DNA of 64,000 nucleotides from Pristionchus mayeri (lineage: Eukaryota; Nematoda; Chromadorea; Rhabditida; Neodiplogasteridae). The DNA lies in assembly GCA_036245805.1 (NCBI GenBank), contig BTRK01000001.1:20219087-20283086 (forward strand). Reading direction: 5' to 3'. Below the pieces are notes generated by a model, which saw only the letters and a list, made by a program, of their open reading frames with translations, was not told the origin of the DNA and searched no databases. Both the position numbers and the translations under genes were made by a program. Shown piece after piece: positions 10,967 through 21,166 of this stretch (the first letter of the stretch is position 1; each line of letters opens with the position of its first letter).

Positions 10967-13900
10967 CTACACGAAGGAAACTGCTCCGTTCGAGATAAAA
11001 ACAGTAGTGAGAATGGAACCGGAAGAAGCTATCGGATCAGAGATTTGAAGTTCTCCTGTCACTCTAAATTTAACAAGCGCATTTATGAAAGAATGGATTC
11101 TTTCGTGGTAGTGAAGACAACAAAATTAAAATATACTTACACTTCAATATGTTTCGTCGTGATGTTCGTCCCCTCGAAGAACGCGATTCGATCTCGATCC
11201 GGCTCGAGCGAGATTGTGTCTAGCTGGTGAGAAGAACTTGAGGGTGAACTTATTGGGTGAATTCGATAACGAGAGAAGAGAGGTTCACCTTCACTTCTAC
11301 ATGATGATGAGCTGGAGCGACAAAGGTGGTGAAACACACGAGATTGTCGCAGTAGTGGACGGGCCAACTGTATTTTTTTCCAAATTTTATTCGTCAAACA
11401 ATAAGTAAAACTATAGTTGATAGCTAGTAGGATTTTTATGGGTAGCGCTATAATCGCAAAATCGTATTCATATAACCGAGCAACAAAAAGAAAAGGAAAC
11501 GCACTCGGGAGATGTGAATTCAAGAGGATCTCCAGACTGTAGTAAAACAGTCCTATTTGAGCAGCCACACCCTTAAATGAATTGCGCTTCGTATTATCTA
11601 ATATACAGGGCGTAAAGGAAAGGGGCCTAGTGAAGGCAGTCAGAATGAAGACAAATTGAGCTCATTTGGAAGGTAAAATCGACTAACATTCAGCATGGGA
11701 AATGTGTACTCCCGTCGTCGAGTAGGTGAGGTTGACGATACTCGCTTTGCTCACCGCACTAAACACCGATTTTCTGTTCAAAGTGAATTGTTGAAATTGT
11801 ATTTGGCTCTATGAACTCTTATAAGGAGGGGTGGGGCATCTCTGGGTCTCCACGTCCCCGATGACTTGTGAACGAACTCGATTCTGAAAAAAAATTGGTT
11901 TTCTTACTTATTTTTGCGCATTTTTTTGTAATTTTTTCTAAATGTTTCACGTTATTCGAATAATTAATAAATTGAAAGTGTATTTGAACAATCTTTTGAT
12001 TTCTTCTTCCTATACCACGCAACAGATTATGATGTGCAAGAAAGAGAACCAGGATGTTCAAACCAAAATAGGGATGGACCGATATTCGCAAACTAATATA
12101 TTATTCTGAATAATAAATGAATATCCAACGTGTCTCTCGAAAACCATCGAGGGCGACTCAGGACCGTATCCTGGATGCTGTTCGTGTCCACATCATATCT
12201 AACTGTGTTGTCGCTGTAAGTGCAGATTCATTCGGTCCTTTTTGATTGATTCAGGAAAATACTCGATTGTTCTCCCAATTTTTTTGGTAAAAAACCTTCA
12301 ATTTTATAATAAAGGAAGGTACGTAAAGCTCTGACTCGAATGCCGGGAGCACGTAAAGGCAGTCCATATTCTTGCAATGTGCAGGAATGTTAGACTGATG
12401 GGGACAGCCGCAATCTAAATATTAACATTACAATTATCGATTTTTACCATTCTTTTAAAAAGTTTTCATATTTCAACGACCTTCTTGTCGATCGATCAAC
12501 TTGATTGTAAGACTGAAGACATCCACATTCGTCTTTATGGGCATGTATTTGAGAGTGACCAATGGAGATTCGAAGGCGAAATTTCCAGTCATCTTAGAGT
12601 TTCTGAAGTCGGATATTTACGTTAATTGCAAATCCTTTCCAAATTTGACAGTTCAATAACTATGTACCTGGTAACAACTCCGTTAGGACCATCGTCAATT
12701 TCGATCCAACCGTATTTGAGATAATAGAATTGTTCTAATTGCATTTTATAGCTTTTCCTGAGCTCCACGGGAAGAGTGAAAGTCCGTTGGCAGGAGAACT
12801 GCAAAGATTTATATCGAAATAATCATCTCATAAAAATCTGAAAGTAGGGGTGATTAAACTTCTGCTCGCGAGGAAAGCTCGAATAAAGAACAACTGAATA
12901 TAGAATATAAAAACTTTGTGGTCCCCAATAATTTATAGACTGTTGATAAGTAATCAACGACATTGCAAACTAATGCATCGCTCAAGAGTCCATTGTATTT
13001 GTCCGCACGAAAGAGATTCACACTAACAAATGTCTTATCCTCACTGGGTTTGGAACAAAATATGGGATACATGGAAATGGGATACACTTCCATTTTACAT
13101 TTCATTCCATTTCCGTCAACCGTAATTCATACCATTTTGCAGTGCCTTTTCGGGTATTCTGGTGATTGGAAGACGTACGTTGACGACACGTTGTTGACGA
13201 TGACTTCGGCCGGTCCACAAGTGCAGTCTGAACAGTTTATGATGCGCATTGATGAGATAAAAAATATTTTGAATTTATGACCACTACTTTTCATGCCTTA
13301 ATTCATACATGAATCAAACTCCTACATGAATTTTCTGAAAAAATAGACAATTAATCAATAGTTGAACAAAGGAATTGTTGGTCAACCAAAAATTTTTCAA
13401 ATCTTGGCATGGTGCTCATTTTCCTGAAAAAACAAACAAACTCAATCATCTTATGAGTCCACCGTTTATGATTGCATCATATTGAACATCCAATTCCCGA
13501 TCTGTGTACTCCGAAAACTAACTCAGTTTCACTGCGGAAATCTGTATTTCCAGTTGGTGGCTGAACTCGCTCTTTCGATAGACGTCAATTGTGAGATTTC
13601 GTGATCCCGTCATCGTCTCTTCTACGGGAAAATTCGTAAACCTGAAATTCCAATGAAATATCGTTTTAAAACGATGGCAGATGATTAGTAAATTTAGCAA
13701 GTATTTTTTTTTGTTCCTGCAACGACTATGAGTGAATGAGGTGAGTTTTTCTTCCCTACTTCGCACCTTTCTATCTCATTGCCACCGTCGTTGAGTTTTA
13801 TTACTGTATTGTGACTTGCATCTGTGTCCTTGATGTGATCGATCCGAATCTCATAATCTGAACACTTTCACGCTATCGCACAATATTTATAAAAATCTGA

Positions 13901-14808
13901 CCTTCTGGAGCCGTAACGAGCACATCGCAATGGTACTGCACCACAGTGTCCTCAAGCACAACGGGCACGTAGGGCTGAAGATCGATGAAGGGAAAGGGAC
14001 AATGGTGGTGGAGGGCTGAAAAGAACAGAGATTTAATCACTTCGAAATCGTATACAAGCAACGGCACTATTGTTAGTGGAATTGGCCAATTACATATAAT
14101 ATGCATATCTTGCTATTTTTCCATAACTCACGAGTCTCGGTAATGGTTCCCGTGAAGGTAAAGTCGTAATATCCGCTGTAGCCACTCCTCGTGAATTCCA
14201 CCAAAATTCCTGTCGATGGATGAGTTGTGAACTCGAAGATGTCGAAGCTGAAAATTCTTTTACACAGGAGCACAAGACACTTGGAAGCCTTTCGTGTACA
14301 GCAATTAGAAGTATAACAACCGACTTCATGTATGAGCTTCCAGAGTATTTATTCACTGTAAGTACGCGGCCTTTCGTTGAATTTATGTCGGGATTAAACT
14401 GAAAGTGAAGGGAACGGCTGATGAGAGTGAGTGTGGTTAGGTCTCCCTCACTTGGTAGACTTTCTTGTATTCGTAGCAAGTTGCTTTTCCACTGAATGTG
14501 AGAACATTGCCCATGTCGGCCAGTTCGAACGTCTCTTTCTCGTCACAGTTGTCTTGATGGAAGGAAGGAAAAGTATGACATTTATTTATTTATCGTTCAT
14601 CAAGTGCAGAGTATTCGAGAATAAACTAAGGATTATGGGGGAACGAGAGAACAGGGGGGAGTCGATCATCCATGGATGAGTGAGAGTAAGATAAATTTAG
14701 AGAAACTTCAAACTCACTGGAGATATCATTGTAATCATCCTCTTCGCTAGATCGCACACATCCAATAATTATTAGGGTAGGTAGAAGGAACCAAGGGAGA
14801 AAAAGCAT
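10967..14808 (-). CDS. CUB-like secreted protein, full-length paralogue (gene B)
   Basis: Exon 1 starts at 14808 with a signal peptide ('MLFLPWFLLPTLIIIGCV') followed by an acidic stretch. Domain 1: 'CDEKETFELADMGNVLTFSG' near 14550-14455, 'FDIFEFTTHPSTGILVEFTR' near 14250-14130, 'CPFPFIDLQPYVPVVLED' near 14020-13905, 'DYEIRIDHIKDTDASHNTVI' near 13865-13765 and 'FTNFPVEETMTGSRNLTIDV' near 13640-13520. Domain 2: 'DCTCGPAEVIVNN ... SPEYPKRHCKM' near 13240-13145, 'CQRTFTLPVELRKSYK' near 12795-12670, 'FAFESPLVTLKYMP' near 12595-12490, 'DCGCPHQSN' near 12410. Domain 3: 'GCGCSNRTVLLQSGDPLEF' near 11565, 'WPVHYCDNLVCFTTFV' near 11370-11250, 'LEPDRDRIAFFEGTNITT' and 'DPIASSGSILTTVFISNGA'. The frame stops at 10967-10969 just after the point where gene A continues into its TM exon, so this copy appears secreted. 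The CUB-like assignment is by motif pattern. The intron at about 13145-12800 is longer than in gene A. Confidence 0.6.
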
Positions 14809-15235
14809 GATGAAGAAGTGAATGGAGTGTATGTTTAGACAAGTGAGGGATGATCAGACACCAATTGAAAGAGAGGAGGCGATCCAATGTTTATGTTACA
14901 AGCACACCGATTGATTGTAGTAGATCATCCAAGAAATTGAAGCTTCAATAGCTCATTTGAATACAAACTTTGTATATTTGATGATTTGTTCCAAGATACA
15001 GAAGTTTCTAATGACGTAGCAGCTTGTAACGCTACTGTGTAGTATAAGCAATTGTCTGATGATCTCGACGATCAAACCATGAAGTACTCGGGGGTAGTAA
15101 ACGTGTTTCCCGTTGAATTTAAAATGAATCAAATATTCAGAGAAATATGGACTAAATAAGAGAAACTCTCATGTAGCCTTGTATATCTAATTATGTTTGA
15201 ATCCAAAACATTCTCAGTAGAATTTTCTGATTTAG

Positions 15236-15475
15236 ATAGTACGAAACAATAGAGAACCAGTGACAGCTTATGAGTTTATAGAAGATTATTATGATATTTA
15301 CCAAAGAAAGTGTTTTAACACAATAATGAGACAAATTGTATGCAATCCGTTGAGAACGACAGAAATGTGTGTGGACTATACCGTATGTATCGCGAAAGGA
15401 ACGACCGAGATTGAAGAATGTACCCGAAATATAATGGCTGATAGTTCTGATGCTGCTGTTTTTAATAGTCATTAA
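15236..15475 (+). CDS. Possible exon of a small cysteine-containing protein
   Basis: An open stretch follows a good acceptor ('tttctgatttag') and encodes about 79 residues to a TAA. It has five cysteines spaced 9, 8, 5 and 10 residues apart ('RKCFNTIMRQIVCNPLR', 'EMCVDYTVCIAKG', 'EECTRN'). The pattern resembles small secreted nematode proteins. A possible preceding exon near 14960-15035 ('YKLCIFDDLFQDTEVSND') cannot be joined with confidence. The long antisense frame over the same region (15191-15736) has no exon structure and was not called. Confidence 0.3.
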   Translation: MVRNNREPVTAYEFIEDYYDIYQRKCFNTIMRQIVCNPLRTTEMCVDYTVCIAKGTTEIEECTRNIMADSSDAAVFNSH

Positions 15476-15574
15476 ATTGTCATGGCAAAATCGATTCTCT
15501 TTTCCTCTTTCGGATGAATGTTTACGCTGAAACGAGCAGCGATTTCGTGCAACGAATGACTTTCTTCGCTCGCT

Positions 15575-15581
15575 TATAAAA
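15575..15581 (+). promoter_or_regulatory. TATA box of C1
   Basis: TATAAAA, 35 bases from its first T to the C1 ATG at 15610. This leaves room for only a very short 5' leader. Confidence 0.6.
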
Positions 15582-15609
15582 CGAATTTTTCCCTCAGTTT
15601 TCACTATCA

Positions 15610-17116
15610 ATGCTTTTCCTTTTCGTAGTTCCTCTCCTCTTTCTTCCTTCGCATGCGGAAAAGTGCGTAAAATTCCACAAATGGAACGAGAAGACTGGAA
15701 ATTGTGAATGTGGGTTTTTTTAATAATAAAAAACATTTACTCAATAACTTTCAAGGGGCGGGTCCGAAAGATGCGTGTGCTGGGCTAATGGATTTCCATA
15801 ATAGAACGTGGTTCATGCCTCTCTTGAACTTCCCTAATGAGCAGTTCCGCGAGGTTTTGATCAACAATTTTTTTTCGAATTTGAACAGCATTTTATCAGA
15901 TGTGCCTCAAAACCACGGGAAATCAAATGGATGACTATGTACGAGCCACCGATGGTTTAACAGTAAAATATAATTTTGACTATGCCTTCTTCATTGACAA
16001 AATTCTTCATGCTTTGTGGACCTATCAGAACCCAAAAAATCGTTCAGACAGTGAGAGTGGTTGTTCGCCGAGGTTGCATGTTTACTGGCTACGCTCACGA
16101 AATATCTGGAACGGCATGGCAAGAAGTGAGATTATAGTCGAATATATACAATTTACTAAAAAAATCAAATCTAAAATTTAACAGGTGAAACTCGTGGAGA
16201 ATCTCCTTTATGGAATGCATGATGTGCCGAATTACATGAACGCTCTTCCGGTTAGGAAAGTAAACCGTGAGACTTAAACCACCTACGCTGTTCCAATCAT
16301 TGTTTTGAAGTATGGGAAGGCGGCCTGACTCGGGCTCTCTGTTTCTGTGATCCAACGGAAGCAACGGTCAATGGGCACGTACCCGCACCACCGCGTTAGT
16401 CTTTTCCAATTTGTTAAATGTGGAAGCAACCTTCGATAAAAATAGCTCGCATACAAAGGGTTTATTATGTGTTAGATATTTCAGCAGATAAGAAATGTAT
16501 CGAGCATCACGAGTTCAACGAAACAACGCAACAGTGTGAATGTGAGTGAAATTTTTGTTTCAAAAACGGCCATTCCATTCCAGGGACCAAGGATCCGAAG
16601 TTTTGTGCTAAGATAAGTACACACGAGAATCTAAAAATGATGCTTGAAATACCGAGTGAGAATATTTCAAACTGTGTCAGCGTTTTTCAAAATAGAAAAT
16701 CCGTTCACTTTTTGCACGCAACAAATTAGCGTTTCAGAGTGGCCGGAGAACAGAAAATATGATGTTGAACACGTATCTACGCTGAAACATCTATCGCCGA
16801 ATTTCGATTATAGAGTTAGTTTTGTTTATTGAATCATTCTCTTGCACTTATAATTTATAGGTAACTGGTATCATCGTTCGACAGCATTGCTTCGCAACTC
16901 TCTACTGGAGATGGTTCCATGACGTAATTAATCATAAGTGTAAAAACAATTCTACGCTCTAAAAACTTGTTGGGTACATAATATTTGCAGCACAAAACAT
17001 TGCCGACGGCCGGATATGGAAATATACTATCGCATCTTCCGTTAATGGATTGGGAAATCCAGGAATTTATCAAGGCACTGCAAGATTCACATGCGAATGT
17101 ATTCGCTGAGAGTTAA
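15610..17116 (+). CDS. C1: secreted protein with two cysteine-rich 'CEW' modules, C-terminus frameshifted
   Basis: Short member of a six-gene family. Signal peptide 'MLFLFVVPLLFLPSHA', then module 1: 'KCVKFHKWNEKTGNCEW' with 'AGPKDACAGL' and 'NRTWFMPLLNFPN' (15610-15890), 'RRGCMFTGYAHEISG' near 16065-16110, 'YGMHDVPNYMNALPVRK' near 16210-16260, and 'CFCDPTEATVNGHVPAPPR' near 16340-16396. Module 2: 'KCIEHHEFNETTQQCEW', 'TKDPKFCAKISTHENLK', 'WPENRKYDVEHVS', 'RQHCFATLYWRWFH' (16860-16925). The last exon (from 16991) lacks one A at about 17022 compared with C2, so the family ending 'TARFTCECIR' is read out of frame. The shifted frame instead runs about 42 codons to a TAA at 17114-17116; the original frame would stop at 17107-17109. 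The terminal CxC is therefore lost. There is no lectin domain. Function unknown; secretion is inferred from the leader. Confidence 0.7.
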
Positions 17117-17786
17117 TGATGAAATACGATTTATTGTATAAATTTATTCGATATAAAATTCGTGAGTCGTCAGCAATAACCCTCCAGGTATGAGTTCGAT
17201 CGAGGCAAGCCTTATATCAACCTGAGTTGGTCATTTCATTTGTAGAAGTTACTTTACCTGGATACACTTTGCACAGCAAGGAAACGTAGTCCTAGGGCTC
17301 ACCGGACTGAACTGTAATGAGGTCCTCTCTTCGTTACTTTAAAATCACCCCAACTTACGATTTACGTAAGTTCTACACGTTTAATGCATAGTGATTGTCA
17401 CACAAAATGAAATTTATATTGAAAGAAGATGAAAATGTCTTCATTCTAGCAGTTGCAACGGGGTTCCCCTTCCTCACAGATCCATTCAGCGAAAACGTCA
17501 AATTAGAGTAAATAAAACCACTGAAAGATTTATCTACGAGGACACTAATGCCGTCCAGTAATTTTTACCAATGAATGGACAAGCCTTAATGTTAATGTTT
17601 GTATCCTCATCAGATATATTTTTAGCTCAACTCTCTTATCAATGTCTGTAGCCTTGACAACATACTGTAGGACATCCTCCACTTAAAGAACCATTGTTTT
17701 TACTAAGGACATAGATATGAAATATTAAGTGGGCATTATGTAGAAGAAATATACTTTCTTTTTTTTCTATTACAACATCAAAAATA
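17117..17786. other. Intergenic region between convergent C1 and C2
   Basis: About 670 bases between the two convergent gene ends. I see no coding stretch with family resemblance and no clear repeat. The last exons on either side are near-mirror images of each other because the genes are close paralogues in opposite orientation. Confidence 0.5.
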
Positions 17787-20700
17787 TCAGCGAATACATT
17801 CACATGTGAATCTTGCAGTGCCTTGATAAATTCCTGGATTTCCCAAACCATTAACGGAAAATGCGATTGTATATTTTCCATATCCGGCCGTCGGCAACGT
17901 TTTGTGCTGCAAAATTAAAATTGATTACGATCTATTCACATTTTATAGAGTTATTTTCCGCTATTCGATTACTTCATGGAACCATCTCCAGTAGAGAGTT
18001 GCAAAGCAATGCTACCGAACGATGATACCAGTGACCTGGATATTAAACATTAAATTTCGAAACCAAAATTTACCATAAAACCCTATAATCGAAGTTTGGA
18101 GACAAATGTTTCAGCGTCGATACGTGTTCAACATCATACTTCCTGTTTATTGGCCAGTCTGCAAGGATAAATCAATTTACATTATGCCCATCTTTGAAAA
18201 CAATAATTTAAAAATTTCTATGACATAATTGTAAAAAGTAAAAGCCAATCGATGACTTTTTTCGATTATTTCGAGAACACAAGTTCATCTTACTCGGTAT
18301 TTCAAGCATCATTTTTAGATTCTCGTGTGTGCTGATCTCAGCGCAAAACTTCGGATCCTTCGTCCCTGAAATAGAATGGCCGTTTTTGGAAAAAAACGTT
18401 TCACTCACATTCACACTGTTGCATTGTTTCGTTGAATTTGTGGTGTTCGATACACTTCTTATCTGCTGAAATAGAAGCAAAATGTGATATTGAGAGTGAT
18501 AAATTTTCGGTAGATACGAAATTATGAATCAAATTGGCATTATGAATCATTTTCATAGCTGTGCTCGGATATTTTTGTTGCCACTGTATGCTTGTGTATT
18601 ATTTTTTTTCCGACAATCTAGTCTAAGCAGTATATATTTAAAGTTGAAAAGCCTTACGCGGAGGAGAGGGTACGTGTCCGTTGATCGTTGCCTCGGTAGG
18701 ATCACAGAAGCAGTTTGCACGTGTGAGTCCGCCACCCCAACCTCAAAAATATTATTGCATTTCCATTGATAGCTTATGCCTACTTGTCACAGTTCGGACC
18801 GGATCACGAGTGACGTAATTGGGGACGGTGTGATAGCCGTAAAGCAGATCCTCCACTAGTTTGACCTATAAATATGTTAAATTATACAGAATTTGAGTTG
18901 CTCGAAATCAAACGAACTTCTTGCCAAGCAGTTCCAGAAATGGGATGAGCATATCCAGTGAACATGCAACCTCGACGAACTACCACTGCCGTTGCCTGAG
19001 TTTTTTTTACTTGCCTACAACTTGAAAGCAAAATAATGAACAACGATTTGCAAGTTGCACATACCGTCCCAATGAGCATTTTTTGTAGTGGCGAAACATT
19101 CCTGATAAATAGATACATTATTTTCTATGCTATAATCTTCAAGTCTACTTCCGCATGCACAAAGTCGGGAAACCACTCCTTCATCGATATGAAATATGTG
19201 TGGTTCCATGTGTTGATTAGTTGGGCACACGCGTCTGCCGGACCCGTCCCTGAAAATCATACTATTTCTGCAGTAGAAATAAACTGTCAAAGTTGTTGAC
19301 CGATCAAATGTATATTTATCGATGTTCATCGATGCATTTATTAATAAAATAAGACATACACTCGCATCTCCCGCTGTCCTCATTCAACTCGTGAAGTGGA
19401 GCACATGGGCCATCCACCGAGATCACTTCTAGAAGGTATTTGACTATTGCAGGCGCACTTTAAAAAAATATGTTCCTCCTGGATTACATACTGTACGAAC
19501 CTTTCTTTGGCGGTACTTTCGTGTATTCGTTGAGTGCATCTTTCGTGCATATCACATTCATTCTAAATACAGAACCGTCGTCCAAAGAGTGTACAAAAAA
19601 TCTCACTAATTTTTCTGATCTGTATTACTCCAATATCCTGTTTTCTCTACAATAGATGCGAAGGGATCATTGCAGCCCGTGCTTTGTGACCCAGCATCTC
19701 AATGATTATGATAACAGATTCAGACTAGCGGGGAATATTCCCTGTTATGTCAGATAAATGATGATATTCTCGATATATCCTTACATGTTCGAGGTTTCTT
19801 TGAAGCACCATTGCATGTAGTAAATCGAGAGTAATTATTCCCAAGCGTCCATTCAAAAGAATTGGCTTTCTTCTCGAGAGTTTTCTGAACCCAAACAGGC
19901 TCTTTGTCAATGAGTTCATCTAAAAATTAAATTTTTTCTTCCCTCTCCACATCGCGTCAACAAATAAATGTTAATGAATGGTGGCGGGACGACTTTCGTC
20001 ACTACTTTTTTCGTCCCTAGCTTTTAGCAAATTCCTTACCTGCGAGTATTTGGTTCTCCAAGTCATTCTCGGATGATGGAAGCTCGAGTCCAAGTTTTTT
20101 GCAGTACTTTCGCGCCTACGGGAAAGCACTCCATTGTGTGGAGGCAAAGGGAGGAAAAAGCAATGAAGTAATTACATCTACAAAATTCATCTTCTTTTTC
20201 GCAGGGAAGGCACATTTTCTGCGCACTAATGCATATCCTTGCTCGCACTTGTATCCGCCTTCTGAAATGGAAGTAAACACTTTATTTTGCACTTAAAATA
20301 TAATTCCTCACCAACAACGCAAATCGTGTGTTTGGCATCGGTTGAATTTGCATCATCATGGAATTGAGATGCCTGAAATATCGATTTTTCATTTTCCTTG
20401 GTTTTGTTTATCACATCGGCCATGATCACTTGATGTATTCCACGAGTATTCAGTGCAACCTTAAGTCCATAATCATTGCTTCTTAAATTTCACTATAACC
20501 TGTGCTCCACTAAATTTCGATGCACATAGAGCCGAAGTGTCCTTATAGGAAACCTGAAATATTTGAAGTCAAATTTAACGTGAAAATAAAAAGAGATTTA
20601 ACAATGGGAATTCAAATAAACTTAGGGTTTCAGACGTTTCCAAAAACTGCAAATAAACATCGATTCTCCACGTATGTAGACCGGAAAGGTAGGGCGTCGC

Positions 20701-20908
20701 ACTTGAGCTTCAATGAGTCAACTGAAAGAGGAAAAATAATACTCCTAGCCTGCGGTTTTTACTAATTGTTTTCTTTCGGATTCGAATCTTCTCCATTTAC
20801 TCAATTCACCAATGTCTACTTACTCGAGTGTGGTCTGAGGTTGTTGATGAAATCAGCGGAAGAGGGGGAGGGAAGAAAGAGAAGAGCGGCTACGAAAAGG
20901 ATAATCAT
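17787..20908 (-). CDS. C2: long-type secreted protein, two C-type-lectin-like domains plus two CEW modules, with in-frame TAG
   Basis: Starts at 20908 with the leader 'MIILFVAALLFLPSPSSA' and 'DFINNLRPHS'. CTLD 1: 'LKLKCDALPFRSTYVENRC' near 20720-20630, 'YKDTSALCASKFSGAQ' near 20570-20500, 'FHDDANSTDAKHTIC'. CTLD 2: 'GYKCEQGYALVRRKCAFPAK' near 20290-20200, 'LGLELPSSENDLENQIL', 'VWVQKTLEKKANSFEWTLG' near 19910-19800, 'VICTKDALNEYTKVP' near 19550. Module 1: 'DGPCAPLHELNEDSGRCEW', 'GPADACAQLINTWN', 'RRGCMFTGYAHPISG', 'YGYHTVPNYVTRDPVRT', 'CFCDPTEATINGHVPSPPR'. Module 2: 'KCIEHHKFNETMQQCEW' near 18440, 'KDPKFCAEIST', 'WPINRKYDVEHVS', then 'VTGIIVR' followed by TAG where the family has CAG (Gln) near 18015, and 'HCFATLYWRWFH' after it. 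The final exon to 17787 is intact ('TARFTCECIR'). The stop would remove the last two exons; this may be a pseudogene or a truncated product. No calcium-binding EPN/QPD motif is seen in the CTLDs. Confidence 0.7.
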
Positions 20909-20937
20909 AGCATTTACGAAGGAAACGTGTACAATCT

Positions 20938-20945
20938 CTTTTATA
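20938..20945 (-). promoter_or_regulatory. TATA box of C2
   Basis: Minus-strand TATAAAAG, 37 bases before the in-frame ATG at 20908. A closer upstream ATG (20913) is followed at once by a stop, so it is not the start. C2 and C3 are divergent and share a 258-bp intergenic region. Confidence 0.6.
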
Positions 20946-21130
20946 GATGAGCACTCAGTGTCGAAATTTATTGACTCGTATTATCTAGTGCCTTAACAAC
21001 TCACCTTCTTAGCGCTTCCCCTTTTCAATGGTCTCTAGCGCAGTTTTTGTGGTATTGAAGATCCACTAAAATGTGTTGGGGGGCGTTAAACGATCCATTC
21101 CTCACCTCGGAAAACTTTCCGCGCTGCCCA

Positions 21131-21137
21131 TATAAAA
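21131..21137 (+). promoter_or_regulatory. TATA box of C3
   Basis: TATAAAA, 36 bases before the C3 ATG at 21167, the same spacing as at the other cluster members. Confidence 0.6.
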
Positions 21138-21166
21138 ATGAGCGACCGAGCTAGATTTCATTCAGC

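Noticed and set aside
15191..15736. 181-residue minus-strand open frame
   Set aside because: It overlaps the C1 promoter and first exon antisense, has no leader or family motif, and the opposite strand shows clear coding structure. Judged a chance frame.
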